In this document: positions 12,591-24,929 of the stretch, piece by piece | Layout of the letters: each line of letters opens with the position of its first letter | Position numbering within the stretch: position 1 is the first letter of the stretch | Assembly (NCBI GenBank): GCA_033961575.1 | Contig: CM066732.1 | Span: 108,378,687 to 108,442,686 of the forward strand | From: Aselliscus stoliczkanus | Taxonomy: Eukaryota; Chordata; Mammalia; Chiroptera; Hipposideridae | Length of the DNA: 64,000 nucleotides | Direction: 5' to 3' | Program-made: the position numbers and the translations under genes | The notes under the pieces: model-generated | What the model was told of the DNA's origin: nothing | Databases searched by the model: none | Seen by the model: only the letters and a program-made list of their open reading frames with translations

Positions 12591-13949
12591 AGCAGGCAGA
12601 AAAGGAGCAAGGGAGGGAGGGAGGCAGTAAGGGGAGGAAAGAAGGAAACAGATTCTACTCGTGCGTCCCTTCTGAAACCTTCCCCCCGGTTGCCACATTG
12701 GCAGCGGGAGAGCAGGCTGTGCGCTCGTCCAAAGCAGTGAAGCCCGTGAGGGAATGTCCTCATGGGAGCATCCCCAAGCTGTAGTCCCTCTGGGGACCAG
12801 CCCACACCATGGAGAAACACAGCAGGACGGGTGGTGCACAGGACATCAGCTAGCGAAGGGTCATGGGACCAGAAGGGAGACATTAGAAAGGAGACCATGA
12901 CTAGCTGTCGAGAAGGAAGTTGTGTGAGCCAACTTCTCTTCCTAAGGAAAGGGTGGCAGGGCCGTGGAGGTTGCTTGTTGGTGGTGGGGTGGATGCTCCA
13001 GGATCAGAGTGATTTATTTTGAAGGAGAAAGAAAGCCTGCTCTACCCACAACTACCAAGCAGGTGGTATGTGGAGACACAGGCCACTCAAGACAGTTTGT
13101 GGTCTGGAAATTGGAAGTGTCTGTTCCCCCACCACCTGGCAGATGGCCCTGGTTGAAGGGCTGGGCCTGCCACCACCGGGCAAAGCTTCCCCCATGTGCC
13201 TGCCGCAGGGATGCCAGGCCACCCCCTGAGGCCTTGCATGACCAGACCGTTCCTATTTCCCTGAGGCTCCCCAAGGTTCTCAGCAAGACTGACCCTCTCC
13301 CAGAGCAGCCGCATGGGGGAAAGAATGTGTGGGAGGGACATGTCCAGATCTGCCCGGGAGGCTGCTAATGGGGAGAGAAGAATCTGCCAGCTAGTTTGGG
13401 GAAAGTGGATTTTGCAACAACCTGGATGATGTTAAGTGCTTGGGGAGCCTGGGAAGACCAAATGTTTAATATTTGGAAAAGAGGCTGTCTAAACAAAGTA
13501 ATTAGGAGGCTTCTTTGTAGTGATATGAAAGAGATGAATTGGGTTTCTCCGACATCAAAGGACAGGAGATACAATGGGGAAGAAGGCCGCTGGGCAGCGT
13601 GGGCAGCGCAGAAGTGGAGAGCAGTCTCTGGGGTGGGGAAGGCTTCCCCGTGTGTGTGTTCTGAGGATTGCTTTGAAGGCATCCCCCGCCCCATAAAACT
13701 TTCTCCCACTTATTTAACACACTGCCTAAAATCTAGCTCTCAGGTTCAGTTTAACCTCCCCAAAGCCACCTTTTCACAAGCAACATTTACCACCAATGAG
13801 GAGAAACACAGAGCTTGCCCTCACTGTTTGCTGTGCCGTTGGGAAGCAGGTATGCGCAGACTGCCCCCTTTTTGAGGCTCACTCAAGGACATCAGGTCCT
13901 GCCCCTGGTGCAGTCCAGCGAGCTGGATGGGCATCCTGCTTCTGCCTCC
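12591..13949. other. Unassigned sequence
   Basis: Opens with a GGAA/GGGA purine-rich patch (12580-12655), probably an expanded L1 tail. The remainder is GC-moderate unique DNA with many short overlapping frames and no recognisable exon. Confidence 0.5.
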
Positions 13950-14060
13950 ACTGACTGGCAGCCCTGGGCGAGGCCCTCAGCCTCTCTGAGCATAAATGGC
14001 CTTGCCCATAAAATGGAAATTATAATCTGCCTGTTGGGAGCAGAAAGGACTAAAGCAGTC
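13950..14060 (+). mobile_element. MIR SINE fragment
   Basis: 'GCGAGGCCCTCAGCCTCTCT' followed by 'CCCATAAAATGGAAATTATA' is the MIR core, missing most of the 5' and 3' parts. Confidence 0.5.
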
Positions 14061-14204
14061 ACCCCGGAGGACCTTTCCCAAGACGCCAGCAGAGAGCCCC
14101 TCAGTGTCACTGCGCCCTGCAGCCTCCTGGCCGCAGTTCCGCACCCACTGCACAGCCTGCCAGCCCAGGGACATAGGACATTCATTTAACCCCAAAATTC
14201 AGTG

Positions 14205-14430
14205 GTTCTACATCTCACTCTTACATTTTGAAGTGTTTATGGAAGAGGTGATACAATATCTGGGATTTCTGTTAAACTACGCTAGCCAAAAAAAATGTAG
14301 AGTAGATGAAACAAGAATGTCAGAATCTCGATGATTCTTGAAACTGGATGAAGATACATGACAATTTATTATTTCATTCTGTCCTACTTTTGTGTGTGTT
14401 GGACATTTTTCCTAAGGAAAAATTAGTCAC
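14205..14430 (+). mobile_element. Old L1-type 3' end fragment
   Basis: A partial copy of the element at 12215: 'TTTTGAAGTGTTTATGGAAG', 'CAATATCTGGGATTTCTGTT', 'TAGATGAAACAAGAATGTCA' and 'TCCTACTTTTGTGTGTGTTG'. Confidence 0.5.
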
Positions 14431-15489
14431 AAAAATAAATTTCAGACTCTTAGAGCTCCAGTTCCCTGGCAGGTAGAGCGGAAGCTGAGCTGTGGGGCTC
14501 CCTGCCTCTCCCTCCCTCCAACATTTGGGGTCTCCTGAAGTGGGGAGACACGGATATGAGCACAAGGCAGACCAGCAGGCGAGGCGGAGAAGTGACAAAG
14601 CAGCACTGTGTGTGCACCCCAGGGGGCAGACATAGGGCTCTAGGCTAGAGGACGGAGCAGTTAACTCAGATGAGAGAGGGTGTCAGGGGGCCCAGCTCAG
14701 TGACAATCAAACCAATAGCAACAGCTGCCACAAACATTGACCAGGGACTGCAGGGGTAATACACCTGGACCACTTTCCTCTTACTGGCCTGTCAGGCCCT
14801 GAATTTGACAGGAGGGGTGGCTGAGGTGGCTGCTGTCTGCAGCTATTCCAGAGTTGGGGTCATATGTTTACAGGGAACCGAAAGTTCAGAAGAAAATGTC
14901 CCTGTTTGTGACTTTGGGAAGCAGGACTGTCCCCCACTCACTGTGAGAAAGCAAGAGAGGGAAGGTGTACCATCCTAAGCACACACCTGGGTAAGTATCT
15001 GAGTGTGATGGAGTGTGTGAGCACGTGTGTCTGTGTGTGCTCCTGTGAAGTGCTGACATTTGAACCTGGATGTGACAACCATTACTCCCACTGAAGAGTA
15101 TATCACCAACAGATGGAGGAAAACATAGGGAAAATGCCTGTAAAACAAGGAAGGCCTTATTTTTGGTATAACTTATATAAGTGCCGAGAACACACATTCA
15201 GTAAGATGCAGGTAACATTTAAGGACACAACCAAGGAGAGAGTTAAGATCGAAGGCTTTAGAGACTCAGGGGTGTGGATTTGAACCCTGACTTGGCGTGG
15301 AAACATGATTCCAACTCTGGAATAGCTGCAGACAGTACAGCAGAAATTGCCGTATACCAGAAGCGACTGACTGACTGCACTAAACAAGTTGAAACTTGTC
15401 ACACACTGTTACTAAGGTTCAACATGCTGCTTCCTGTACTGAAGATCCCTGCCTTTTTGTTGGATGGCACTCAGCAGCAGCATTCACCA
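14431..15489. other. Unassigned sequence
   Basis: Unique DNA with a loose GT-rich patch near 15000-15045 and a short MIR-like phrase near 15265-15300. No exon or promoter recognised. Confidence 0.45.
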
Positions 15490-15885
15490 TATTTTGTGAT
15501 CGCAACAGAAAGGCTCCATGTCACACATCGCTTCTGGTGCGGCAATTTCTGTCAAATAAAAACATTACATTATGTTCTCATCCACCTTATTCACCAGATC
15601 TGGCATCCTGTGACTTCTGGCTCTTCCCCAAAGTGAAAATGACCATGAAAGGTAAATGTTTTGAATCGATTCAGGACATCGAGGCAGCCACGACAGCACA
15701 ACTAAAGACACTCAGGAAAGAGGACTTCCAGAACTGCTTCAGAATGTGGCAAGAATGATGGGATACGTGTGTTCGAAGTGGGGTGGGGGGTATTTTGAGG
15801 AGGATTAATGGCAATGTGTCTTTTACTGTAACATACATCTATTCTAATTTAAACAGTCATTGTATTTTTTGAGGACACCTCGTGT
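15490..15885 (+). mobile_element. mariner transposon 3' remnant
   Basis: Carries the C-terminal third of a mariner-family transposase (see the pseudogene entry), then about 75 bases of AT-rich 3' flank ending near GAGGACACCTCG, which resembles a mariner terminal inverted repeat. I found no matching 5' terminal repeat upstream, so the element is 5'-deleted or rearranged. Mariners move by cut and paste through a DDD/D transposase. This copy cannot do so. Confidence 0.75.
15495..15808 (+). pseudogene. mariner transposase, C-terminal remnant
   Basis: The frame that starts at 15396 reads HTSLLVRQFL, then HPPYSPDLASCDFWLFPK, the hallmark mariner block in which the Asp of SPDL is the third catalytic acidic residue. 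It continues with MKGKCFESIQDIEAA and EDFQNCFRMWQE. A TGA (15756-15758) interrupts the reading where mariner proteins carry Arg-Trp-Asp. The sequence past it still reads WDTCVRS, then a small frameshift in a G-run leads to YFEED and the natural stop at 15806-15808. The second catalytic motif (usually His-Asp-Asn) is degraded to a basic stretch and everything before it is absent or unrecognisable. The wording differs from the SETMAR/Hsmar1 type as I recall it. Confidence 0.8.
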
Positions 15886-16344
15886 GTCCTTTTTCTGTTC
15901 CAGGATCCAATCCACGCTACCACACTGCATTTTACTATGTGTTCAATCTGCAACTGTTTCTCAGTCTTTCCTTGTTTTCTCATAACCTTGACACCTGGCA
16001 GAGTACTGAAGAGGAATTTTGTAGAATGAGTTGGATTTTACTGGTATTTTCTCATAATTGGTCTGGGGTTATGAATTTGGGGGAAGACTAGCACAGAGGA
16101 GAAGTGCCCTTATCACATCAGGTGAGGCGTACATGCTATCAACATGACTTGCCATCGTGCTCACTTGGTTAAGGTGGTGGCTGCTGGGTATCTCCAGTGT
16201 AAAGTTACTATTGTCCTTTTCCATGTTTTATTCCTTAGAAGCCAGTCACTAAGTCCAGGCAACCATCAGGGCAGAGGAATGAAGCCACACCTCTTGGAGG
16301 AAGGAGTATTCTCATTCATATTTGTAATTCTTCCGTCAGGAAGA
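15886..16344. other. Unassigned sequence
   Basis: No gene or recognised repeat. Confidence 0.5.
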
Positions 16345-16480
16345 TTTGTCCCTCATTTTACTTAAGCCTTTTAAGCCTCAGTTTCTCATCTGTGAAATGA
16401 GGATAATGGCCGTTATCCAAGAGGATGCTTGGAAGGTTTAAACAATAGAATGTGTGGAAGGCACTTAGCACTAGCAGAGG
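16345..16480 (+). mobile_element. MIR SINE fragment
   Basis: 'AGCCTCAGTTTCTCATCTGT', 'GAAATGAGGATAATGGCC' and 'GTGGAAGGCACTTAGCACTA' are the MIR 3' half in order. Confidence 0.65.
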
Positions 16481-16869
16481 TTAAATACTTCTTCTGATCG
16501 AGCATGATCCAAAGACACATCAGAGTATTACAGGAGTCATTTAACTCTAGGCCCATGGTGCAGCTGCTGCTGGTGGTCGCCTCCAGACCCAGGGAGTGAT
16601 GGCCCCTAAGCGGGGGCTGTTTGGGCCAGGCTGGTGTTAGCCTGCTTTCTGCTCCTCCCGTGAGCCCTGCAGATGAGAGGGGAGGTCTGGAGACAGAATG
16701 CCAAAAGCCCACCAAAGGCACAGTCTTGCAGGCAGAGAGGGGGCAAGCAGGTCAGGTGAAGGGAGCCTTGGAGGAGCTGGGCTGCAATGTGGCAGTGGAT
16801 TGGATTTAGGCGAAAGATGACAGAAAAGTGGTGAGAGCCAAACACCTCAGGAACCACTCTGGAGACGGG

Positions 16870-16945
16870 ATCAAGCAGAGCGTAACATATAGTGAGCACT
16901 CAGTTATTACTTGTTGAACAACCGGCTTAATGAACAACTAAACAA
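16870..16945 (+). mobile_element. L2-like 3' end
   Basis: 'AACATATAGTGAGCACTCAG' followed by 'TTATTACTTGTTGAACAACC' and a degenerate TGAA tail resembles an L2/MIR terminal segment. Confidence 0.4.
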
Positions 16946-16949
16946 AGAA

Positions 16950-17075
16950 TACTAGACTGGGAGTCCAGTGTTTTGGGGCTTGCATTGCAGACTTTTTTTT
17001 GCCAATTTGCTGTGTGACCCTGAACAAGTTTCTAGTCTGGGCCTCATATTCCTTCTGTGTCAACAGGGAGGAAGT
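16950..17075 (+). mobile_element. MIR SINE
   Basis: 'GACTGGGAGTCCAGTGTTTT' leads to 'TTTGCTGTGTGACCCTGAAC' and 'TCTGGGCCTCATATTCCTTC', the MIR 5' half and core. Confidence 0.65.
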
Positions 17076-19307
17076 TGGGGAGAGAAAGGGACTTGGTCCA
17101 AGCTGTAGAGGCAAGCCACTGACCCCCACTCCACCTTCTGTCACCCCACTTTCCATGACCTAGTCTAAGGGTGGGACTCCTTACCTCACTATCAAAGCAC
17201 ATGCCGCAGACTTAGCACTTATCAAAGAACCTGGCCTTGTTGAACGCTTGTCGGCATGTGCAGTAAAGGCGGTTGCAGCACTTGTTCTGCCTGCTTTGCT
17301 CTGTGCTTCAACACTGCTCTCTTGGTTTCTCTTTATCTCCCCCTGACTATTGTCACCTCATGTTTGTCTTCAGCTGCTGAAAGGGCCACGTTTGTTTTAA
17401 TTACAAATAAGATCACTTAGTGGGCACCTGGGGGTGGGGGGCCACTTTGTGCAGTCCTCAGAGGTGGCCCCACCGGCCCCTCCCTCTGAAGGGTGGATCT
17501 TTTCTTTTCTCCGTGTTTATTTTTAGACAAAGACAAGTGATGGAGGAGCTCTCCGGATCATAGCCTTCAGAGGCGAGGGCTAGCTTTGGTGTTCACCCCA
17601 ATCATTGGTGACCTTACTGTGTGTATCCCTGGACCCGGGTATAGCACTTCTCTTTACCCTTCAGGGAGGAGGCGCGGAGTCTGCGGAAGGAGATAATCAG
17701 ACAGGAAAGGGCTTTTCAGAGGTGGGGCTGGGCCAGGGGGGTGATGAATTATTTTTAACATTTGATTTATTTTTCAACCTAGACCTCTCCTTCCTAAGAG
17801 GGCTCTTTCTAAATTTAAGCTGCCTCTGTAGGCTGCTGCCTTAGTGTCCTGGTATATCCTGCCTCCAAGTCTTCTGGGTTTTTCCTTCCCTGCCAGTTTT
17901 CCTGGAGCTGCTGCCCAGCTCTAGTCACCCAGGCCCGGGGCTCTGAGCTACAGGCACAGCCAACCTTTAACTGCCAGCTCTGGGGCGCCCCCTGCTGCCG
18001 AAAATTATTGTGACCGTTGGGCAGAGGTTCAATCTGGGGGCTGGTTGGATTCACATTCCGTTGTCCACAAACAGTGGCAAACACTCAGTCAAAATGAACT
18101 TCTCAATTGTCCCCACGCCAGCACTCAGCTCCGTATTGTGGAGACACAGTAAGATGCAGGCGGTGTCTGCCTGGGTTCAATGGCCCCTGCAGCTCTGCCC
18201 ATCTCCAGCGTGGAAGTTCTGTGCCCACCCCCAGGCCACTCCTTTCAGCCAGACCCCTGGCTCTGGGCCAGACTTGTCCTCAGAAAGGAGATTCAAAGGT
18301 TCCTAGAGGAGGGAAAGAGAAGGGCAAGTGAGGCAGCATTGAGGTGCCTGCCTTGCAGGTGCCACACGGCTCCCTTTCCAGTTCTGACTTGCTCTGAGAG
18401 CATAGCCAGTGACTGGGCCCCTCTTTTGCTTTACTCTCTGCCCCCCGATTTTCCCAAGAACCAAGTCTGGTTTTCCATCTTCCAAGGGCCAGAGCCCATT
18501 CTCCCCAACCGTCCTATCCAGCCTGTGAAGCCTCTGGGCTCCCCGGCCCCTCACACCAGGACCAGTGCTGCCTCACCCAAGACACACAGTAGGCTCAGTG
18601 CCCAGGCCTCACCCACACGCACCGTAGAGGCCCTCGGGAATGTTTCAGTGTCTTTTAAAATCAAAAGGAAGAAATATACTTTTAGGTTGAAGAAAATGTT
18701 AACATATTCATCTGTATACCCACACCATCGTAAAATAGAACCTTAAATATTATTTTGATGGAGTAAAGGGTCCATGGAGGCAAAAGTGCCCAAGTCCTGA
18801 TGTGGACACTGCCACCCGCCTGGACAGCCACCCCCACTCCTGGCAGGGCTGAACGCTGCCAAGGCCCTGGACGTGGTGGTGATGGGACCTCTCTAAGGGG
18901 CCTCATGTCGAGTCTTTGCTCTTTATTTTTTCTCCTAATAAAAATGTGTAATGTTTACATTGTCCAAGAACAAACAGAACCTTGGCTTGTGTTTCATGTT
19001 TTAGGAAATGGGTCTCGTGTACTTTTGGTTGTTGCTTCATGTTCCTGGTAGTTACAGATTCGACCCCCTTTGGAACCGAGGGACAATAGTAAGTACATCA
19101 GGACGTTGGGGGCCAGGGAGGGCAAGCACTTGCCTCCACTGATCTCTGGGGAACCCCTGCTTTGCCTTCTAGCTGGTCTTCCTCCCCAGGCAGTCTGTGG
19201 ACTCCCAGTTCCACCCCTCAGCGGCCCCCTTCTATGTGTCCTCAGCCCTAGCCTTCTCAGGGGTCCCAGCAACTTCTTCTGTATCTACTTGGTTACCTCC
19301 CCTACTG
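17076..19307. other. Unassigned sequence, GC-richer than average
   Basis: No recognised repeat over most of this stretch. Several overlapping frames are open on both strands (longest 188 codons, 18180-18746), as expected for GC-rich noncoding DNA. No protein family is recognisable and no paired splice sites stood out. Confidence 0.45.
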
Positions 19308-19645
19308 TTCTAGTCTACTCAGCTGCCATCACAAAGTACCACAGACCGAGTGGCTAAACAACAGAAGTTTCTTTTCCTGCAACTCTGGAGGCTAAAAATC
19401 CAAAATTAGGTGCTGGCAGGTTGGTTTCTCTTTGGCTTGTAGATGTCCGTCTTCTCCCTGAGTTCTCACACAGTCTTCCTTCTGTCAGTGTCTGTGTCCT
19501 AATCTACTCCTCTGAGAAGGACACCAGTCCTTGATTAGGGCCCAAGCCCCCAGTGACCTCATTTTAACTTCATTACCTCATTAAAGGCCCTTTCTCTAAA
19601 TAGTCACATTTTGGTAGTGATGGGGCGGGGGGGGGGGGGCAGGGG
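19308..19645 (-). mobile_element. MaLR-type LTR (antisense)
   Basis: The reverse complement of a MaLR (MLT1/MST-class) LTR: 'CTGCCATCACAAAGTACCAC', 'GTGGCTAAACAACAGAAGTT', 'GATTAGGGCCCAAGCCCCCA', 'CCTTTCTCTAAATAGTCACA'. It is a solo LTR with no internal region. A long G-run (19622-19645) replaces its outer end. Confidence 0.7.
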
Positions 19646-21855
19646 GTTGTTAGGAGTAATTCAGGAGTAAATAACACCCATGACCACCTCCAGTTCCATG
19701 CAGAGAAATGGTTGCCAGAACTATAGAATGTGAGCTTGTGAAGAGAGACAATCTGATAAGCAACGGGCTAAACAGAGAATTTTGAGGACTGCATGTCAGG
19801 ATGCTGGCAACCAGGGCTGCTAACACTAAGTGCTACTGAGGCCACTCTGCCTAGGGCAGCAGGGATGCTCCATGGGTAGGGCCACTTGGCCAGCCCTTGA
19901 GAAGACTGCCTCTTGTCACTCATCAGATAATTGTAATCAGTGAGAAGGATTTAGTGCCCCTTGCTCTAAATTTAAGGATACGCTTTTTACCCCGGGCTTA
20001 TAGCAGAAACCAGCAGTACTCCCACCCCAGGCCTATCTAACCCCCGTGCCAAGATACCATCTGCCTTTTCATCCAAAAAGTCTGATCCCTGTGCCAATAA
20101 TTACTCAACTATCACTCCAAATTCATGAATTGAGTTTATGAAAAACCTCCTAGAGGGTTGTTTTGGGTAGGCGGATCTTTCACAAACCTAGTCAACTCTT
20201 ATCCAGTCACTGGACAAACTACCTTCCAACGAGCTCCCCGTGTAACACCCCAGTTTTCTTCATCCACTCATCTGGCTGGTGCATGCTCAAAGGAGTCAAG
20301 TTCATTTTCAAAAAACCGAAGAGGAGCAAAGTGGGGAAGATTAATCTTTTCAAAAAAAAAAAGAATTATTCCCTGTGTTCCAAAGCCAAATGCAAATTTA
20401 ACAAATATTTTTTAAAGATAAAATACTGTTTGGCATTTTCCAAGCAGGTACTCCTCTCCTTTCCTGCAGTTCCAGGTCTCTTTCCGAGCCCTCCTGCTAG
20501 TAAAATAAGGAACAGCTGGAGAATCACCTTTTAATCGTACCCATGGTGGCAGAGGAGAGCCTTACTGCCGCCCCCAAGTTTTTCCTGGGGGCGGAAGACA
20601 TTATTGTAGCTGTCTCATCCCCTTCAAAGCAGACCTCTCTGCTTAGCTCTCCAGGTGCTGACTGGTTTCTGAGGAACACCACATCCCCTCCTGATTTGCC
20701 ACCGGGCCTGGAGGCACTTGCACAGAATAACAATGGCCCCAAACTACCCTGGATGCAGAATTTAAACCTAGGCTGAGCGGAGCCCTGCCTTGCCTTTGCG
20801 AAGGAAGTGAACCACACAGCCTCCTCGCCTTCCTGCCCCCTTTCCAGGAAGAACCAGGGATAAATGGGAAGCCTTTCTGGGAATTTCTGTAAGATATTCT
20901 CAAGAGACTGTGCATCCATGTCACTTTCCCTACCGTCTCGCCTGCCCCTGTTCTCCTCCTCACCTCCCCCAGTACAATGCAGGCAAATTCATACCCATAA
21001 AGTTTCATTAGCATAAGTGCTCACACTCCAGGGGCTCATCCCACTCCCCCCCCCTTCACTCAGGACCTCGGAGGCTCCCCAAAACTATTTCTCAGGCCCT
21101 TGTGGGAGCCTCCAGACACTCGCTCTCCTGGGCCCACTAACAGTCCTGTCACTGGAGCTCCCAGGTGCCATGTGTAGATGACGAAACACTCCAGGTGCTG
21201 TCCCTCCACCACCATGGCCTCTGTGAGCTGCTGCCTTGGGACCTCTACCTCTTATGAACAAAATCCTTGAGTAACCAGAATGGTGCTGGGCCTCCTTCAG
21301 CACCCCAGGCTGGGGCCAGGCTGTGCTCCTCGCAGCCAGTGGCTGTCTCCCCGTCACCCTGCCCCCTGGAGATCCCGCTAGTGCTCAGCCCCACGGGACT
21401 CTTGTGAATGCCTCCCAAGGGGACAGACTTAATTTCTGGGCAGGTGGTTGTTCCTAGGCATCTTCACCCAAAACACACTTCTTATTGCCTCCTTCTTCCC
21501 TCACACAAACAATGAATGGTGCAGGCCCAGAGGCCGCTGGCCCAGGATTTGCTGGATGTAGTTGTGCCTGGAACCCAAGGTTAGGCTCAGCTGGGGCTGC
21601 CCCAACTGCAGTTGTGCCTGGAGACCCTTCCCATCTCCGCTGGTCCTGACAAGGAGCTGGATACCATATCCGGGTGTGCACATACTGACACGGATGACAT
21701 CACAAAGTGTAACTCCCCAAATAGATGGCCAGAGGCACAGAGCCCAGTGTGGACGGCATTTTATCCACAATATCGACTCAACCCCTTATCTAAAATAATG
21801 TCATTTATATTATTTTCAAAATCATCAATGTATTGATATTGTTAATAATTGGTAG
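19646..21855. other. Unassigned sequence
   Basis: No gene or confident repeat. An A-run near 20352 and a C-run near 21044 are the only simple-sequence features. Overlapping frames at 20524-21014 on the minus strand have no recognisable motif. Confidence 0.45.
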
Positions 21856-22063
21856 TGAGGAGGCCGGTTGGCTCAGGTGGCTAGAGTGTGGGCTCATAAC
21901 ACCAAGGTTGCTGGTTCGATTTCCACATGGGCCAGTGAGCTGCGCCTTCCACAACTAGATTGAAAACAACGGCTTGACTTAGAGCTGATGAGTCCTGGAA
22001 AAACACACTGTTCCCCAATAAAGTTTAAAAACAAACCAAAACACTTTAAAAAAATAAAAATAA
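21856..22063 (+). mobile_element. Bat tRNA-derived SINE, short-tailed type
   Basis: A tRNA-like head (TGGCTCAGGTGGCTAGAG; B box GGTTCGATTTCC) is followed by a CCACAACTAGATTGAA body and an end TTCCCCAATAAAGTTT with A-rich tail. Twelve-base target-site duplications AATAATTGGTAG (21844-21855 and 22064-22075) frame it exactly. This is the form I associate with VES/Rhin-type SINEs of yinpterochiropteran bats. Confidence 0.88.
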
Positions 22064-22075
22064 AATAATTGGTAG

Positions 22076-23624
22076 AGTGTTTTTACTACTATCTCACTTA
22101 AGTGGAGGAAGCCTCATCAAATTGGTAAAAATGAAATCTGAATTACTTCTGTTAAACAGCTTTATTGCTTCAAGCACGTATGGAAATTTGGGTGAGGTAA
22201 ATTTCAGGCAGGAAATCTCCTTTGGGGTGCTTAATGAAGACAGGGAAATGGTGTATCATTAGCTTATCAATTACTATATAGAAATGGAAGGTTTTCACAG
22301 TTCTAGAAAAGCCTGCTCATTCTCCACTGCAGTGACATCTGTTTACCTCATTTGCTCAGTTGACTCTGCCCTCATAATTTCCACCAACATAAATGTCAAC
22401 CTTGATTCTGAAAAATATCTCACATTTCAAATTGTTGCAGTTAATTCTTGACATATTACCCTGCTTTTTATCCCAGGCTCTTAAAATCCTTTTTAAAGAA
22501 ACCTGCTTGGACCTGTGGAAATAGGCTGTTTTATTGTTTTCTTTTTGAAGATTAAATCGCAGAAATATTGAGGTTGTGACTTCATTTCTTACCTGTGTTC
22601 CAAGGGCCCAGGCTCCCCACCTGCCCTCTTTGCCTCGTTTACTGAGCATTAGCGCCCCTCTGGTCAGCCCAAGGCTTGAGGAAAAACCACGGTGGAAGGG
22701 ACACCTCCACTTCCCCATGTAATTATAGCACAGACACGGCCAGTCCAGGGACCACTGCCTGGCACGTGATTCATGGCCTGGCACAGGTGACATCCCCAGA
22801 GTGTGTCTCTCCACCTGAGTCACAGATGGGGGGTGGGAGCCAGGCACTTGTTTTCCTCATGCAACTCCAGGCTGTGCTCCAGCTTGACCATGGCCACAGG
22901 AGCACAGAGCCCCACAGTGTCTTGGCAATTACATGGTTTTCACACTTCTATTTTTAAAAGCCTTGGAAGTGAATAAGCTGGGGGATCAGGGTGATTGGGT
23001 AAATGTCTTTCCAAAGTTCTCTTGGTCAGAGGCCCTGTCCTGGCAGAGGTCCCAAAGCAACTGTGAAACCAAAATGCCACCACAGGGCCTGCTCTGCCAA
23101 CGTGCTGAAGCACCCAAGGCACCTGGGCCCTCACAGCCTGTTCTACATAACGCAAAGAAGTGCATTCTGGCCTTGTCCCCGCTTGGAGATGATCATCCCG
23201 CTGCTTTGTGCAGGTACAGAAACCCTAGGAAACCGACTCAGAGATGGAGGTCAGCGCTCAGGGCGCTTGTTAGGGGGAGTTCTTGGGACCCACACCTTGG
23301 AGCCCAGAAAGGGAAGTGGTAAGAAGGGGACAGGCGTGGGCACAGGGAAGAAGTGAGCTGTGGTGCAGTTTCAGTGGACCTTTGGGTGCGCTGCAGTTGT
23401 GTGACCCCTCAGACCTGGGGTGGGGCCTTTATACTCCCACTCCAGTCAGGCACTGGGTGTCCCCACCTGGGGAAGGGGTGTGGCTGGGGTTGTGGGACTG
23501 ACATCCCAGGCCTGGCTGTGGGCAGCATGGGAGTAAGTTCTTTTTTCGTGCATTGGGACCTGACTTCATCATAAGCATCCATGACAGTATTTCATTTCTC
23601 CTCTTTCAGATGCAAACTTTTTAA
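22076..23624. other. Unassigned sequence
   Basis: No gene or recognised repeat. Open frames near 22356-22847 (minus) and 22933-23356 (plus) overlap one another and show no recognisable motif. Confidence 0.45.
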
Positions 23625-24055
23625 AAAATTGAGATGAAATTCATATAACCTAAAACCATAAAATTAACCATCTTAAAGTGTACAATTCAGTGGTATTTAG
23701 TACATTCACAGTGTTGCACAACTACCACCTAGAGGTCTCAACATACTTTCATCACCCTAAATGAAAACCCCAAACCCATCAAGCAGTAATTCCATTCCCC
23801 CCTACCCCCAGCCCCTGGCAAACACCAGTCTGCTTTCTTTGTGGATTTACCTATTCTGGACATTTCATAAAAATGGCATCATACATGTGACCTTTTGTGT
23901 CAAGCTTATTTCACTTAAGATTTTCAAGGTTCATCTATATTGTGCATGCGTCAGTCCTACATTCCTTTTAATCTTCTATCGTATGCATATACTACGTCTG
24001 GTTTATCCGTTGATCCATCGAGGATATTTGAATTGGAACATGTCATCTTTTTAAA
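23625..24055 (-). mobile_element. L1 3' end (antisense, older subfamily)
   Basis: Reverse-complement L1 3' end in order: 'AATTGAGATGAAATTCATAT', 'AAAGTGTACAATTCAGTGGT', 'CACAGTGTTGCACAACTACC', 'GCCCCTGGCAAACACCAGTC' and 'CTATTCTGGACATTTCATAA'. It differs in wording from the copies at 50918 and 62105, so it is a different, probably older, subfamily. Confidence 0.75.
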
Positions 24056-24929
24056 AAAGAGCTTAGGACCCATGTGGAAGTTCTTCCCACCCCCACCAAT
24101 TACAGTTGACATTCAACACGACTCTGCCATCTTGACCAGACTCCCATGTAGGAATTCTTGATCATCACAGATAGGACTTTGCCTCATTTAAAAGCAGGAA
24201 AAGCTCTCCTGAGGCTCACTGTGTGGATGGGACATATCCCGAATTTACATCCTAGAAGAGGCTTTTGTTCAACTAACAGCCCAATGCCCCCAGCCTTCCT
24301 GGGCCTGATAGTGCCACCTCAAGCTCGTCCTTCCCTCCTGCCACCATGTGCATGCCAGGGTGTCCTCGGCCCAGCCTTGCCTTGTTCAGGCCACACTAAG
24401 GCATTTCTGGGGGTGCTGCGTCTCTACTCCAGGGAACCAGCATGGGGTTTGGGGCTCCTTGACCAGCCTTTGGCTCAACCCCCCTTTCTATCTCCCTGGG
24501 TTGCTGAGTGACAGTGTTTCCCCTCTAAGTCTTGAGGCCACCCTCCTTGGCTTGAAGTCAAAGCCACCATTCTGGCAGACAAAGAAGCTGAATGCACAGC
24601 CTGCCAGCCTCAGCACCTCGGTGAATCTGAGGATGACCCTTCTGCCCCAGTTCCATCCCTGCCTCAGGGAAAAGATGTGGCCCTTGTATGACTCCCCAGT
24701 GACGGGCTCGGGGCGAATGCTGGCTGAGCAGCCACATCCCTGGCTCCTCGTCTGGCCCCTCTGGATTCTGTCTGCCCCGCAGTCCTTCTTCCCTTGTTCT
24801 CAGGTGCTCAGAGGTGCCCCGGCACCTAGCATGGAGCTGCTCAAAAAATGTTTGACTGAAGGTACTTTTCCTTGAAAATTTTGTCTCCATACCTAAGAGC
24901 TTCCCTGAAGAACTCTTTATTTGTTGTCC
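24056..24929. other. Unassigned sequence
   Basis: No repeat recognised. A plus-strand 175-codon frame (24348-24875) has no recognised motif and overlaps an antisense frame of 133 codons. Confidence 0.45.

Noticed and set aside
16621..16809. CpG island or promoter in the GC-rich stretches (16.6, 18.2, 21.1, 31.8 kb)
   Set aside because: CpG dinucleotides are sparse in each and no initiation or first-exon features are present.
18180..18746. 188-codon plus-strand reading frame
   Set aside because: GC-rich noncoding context, with several overlapping frames, no splice or promoter signals and no motif.
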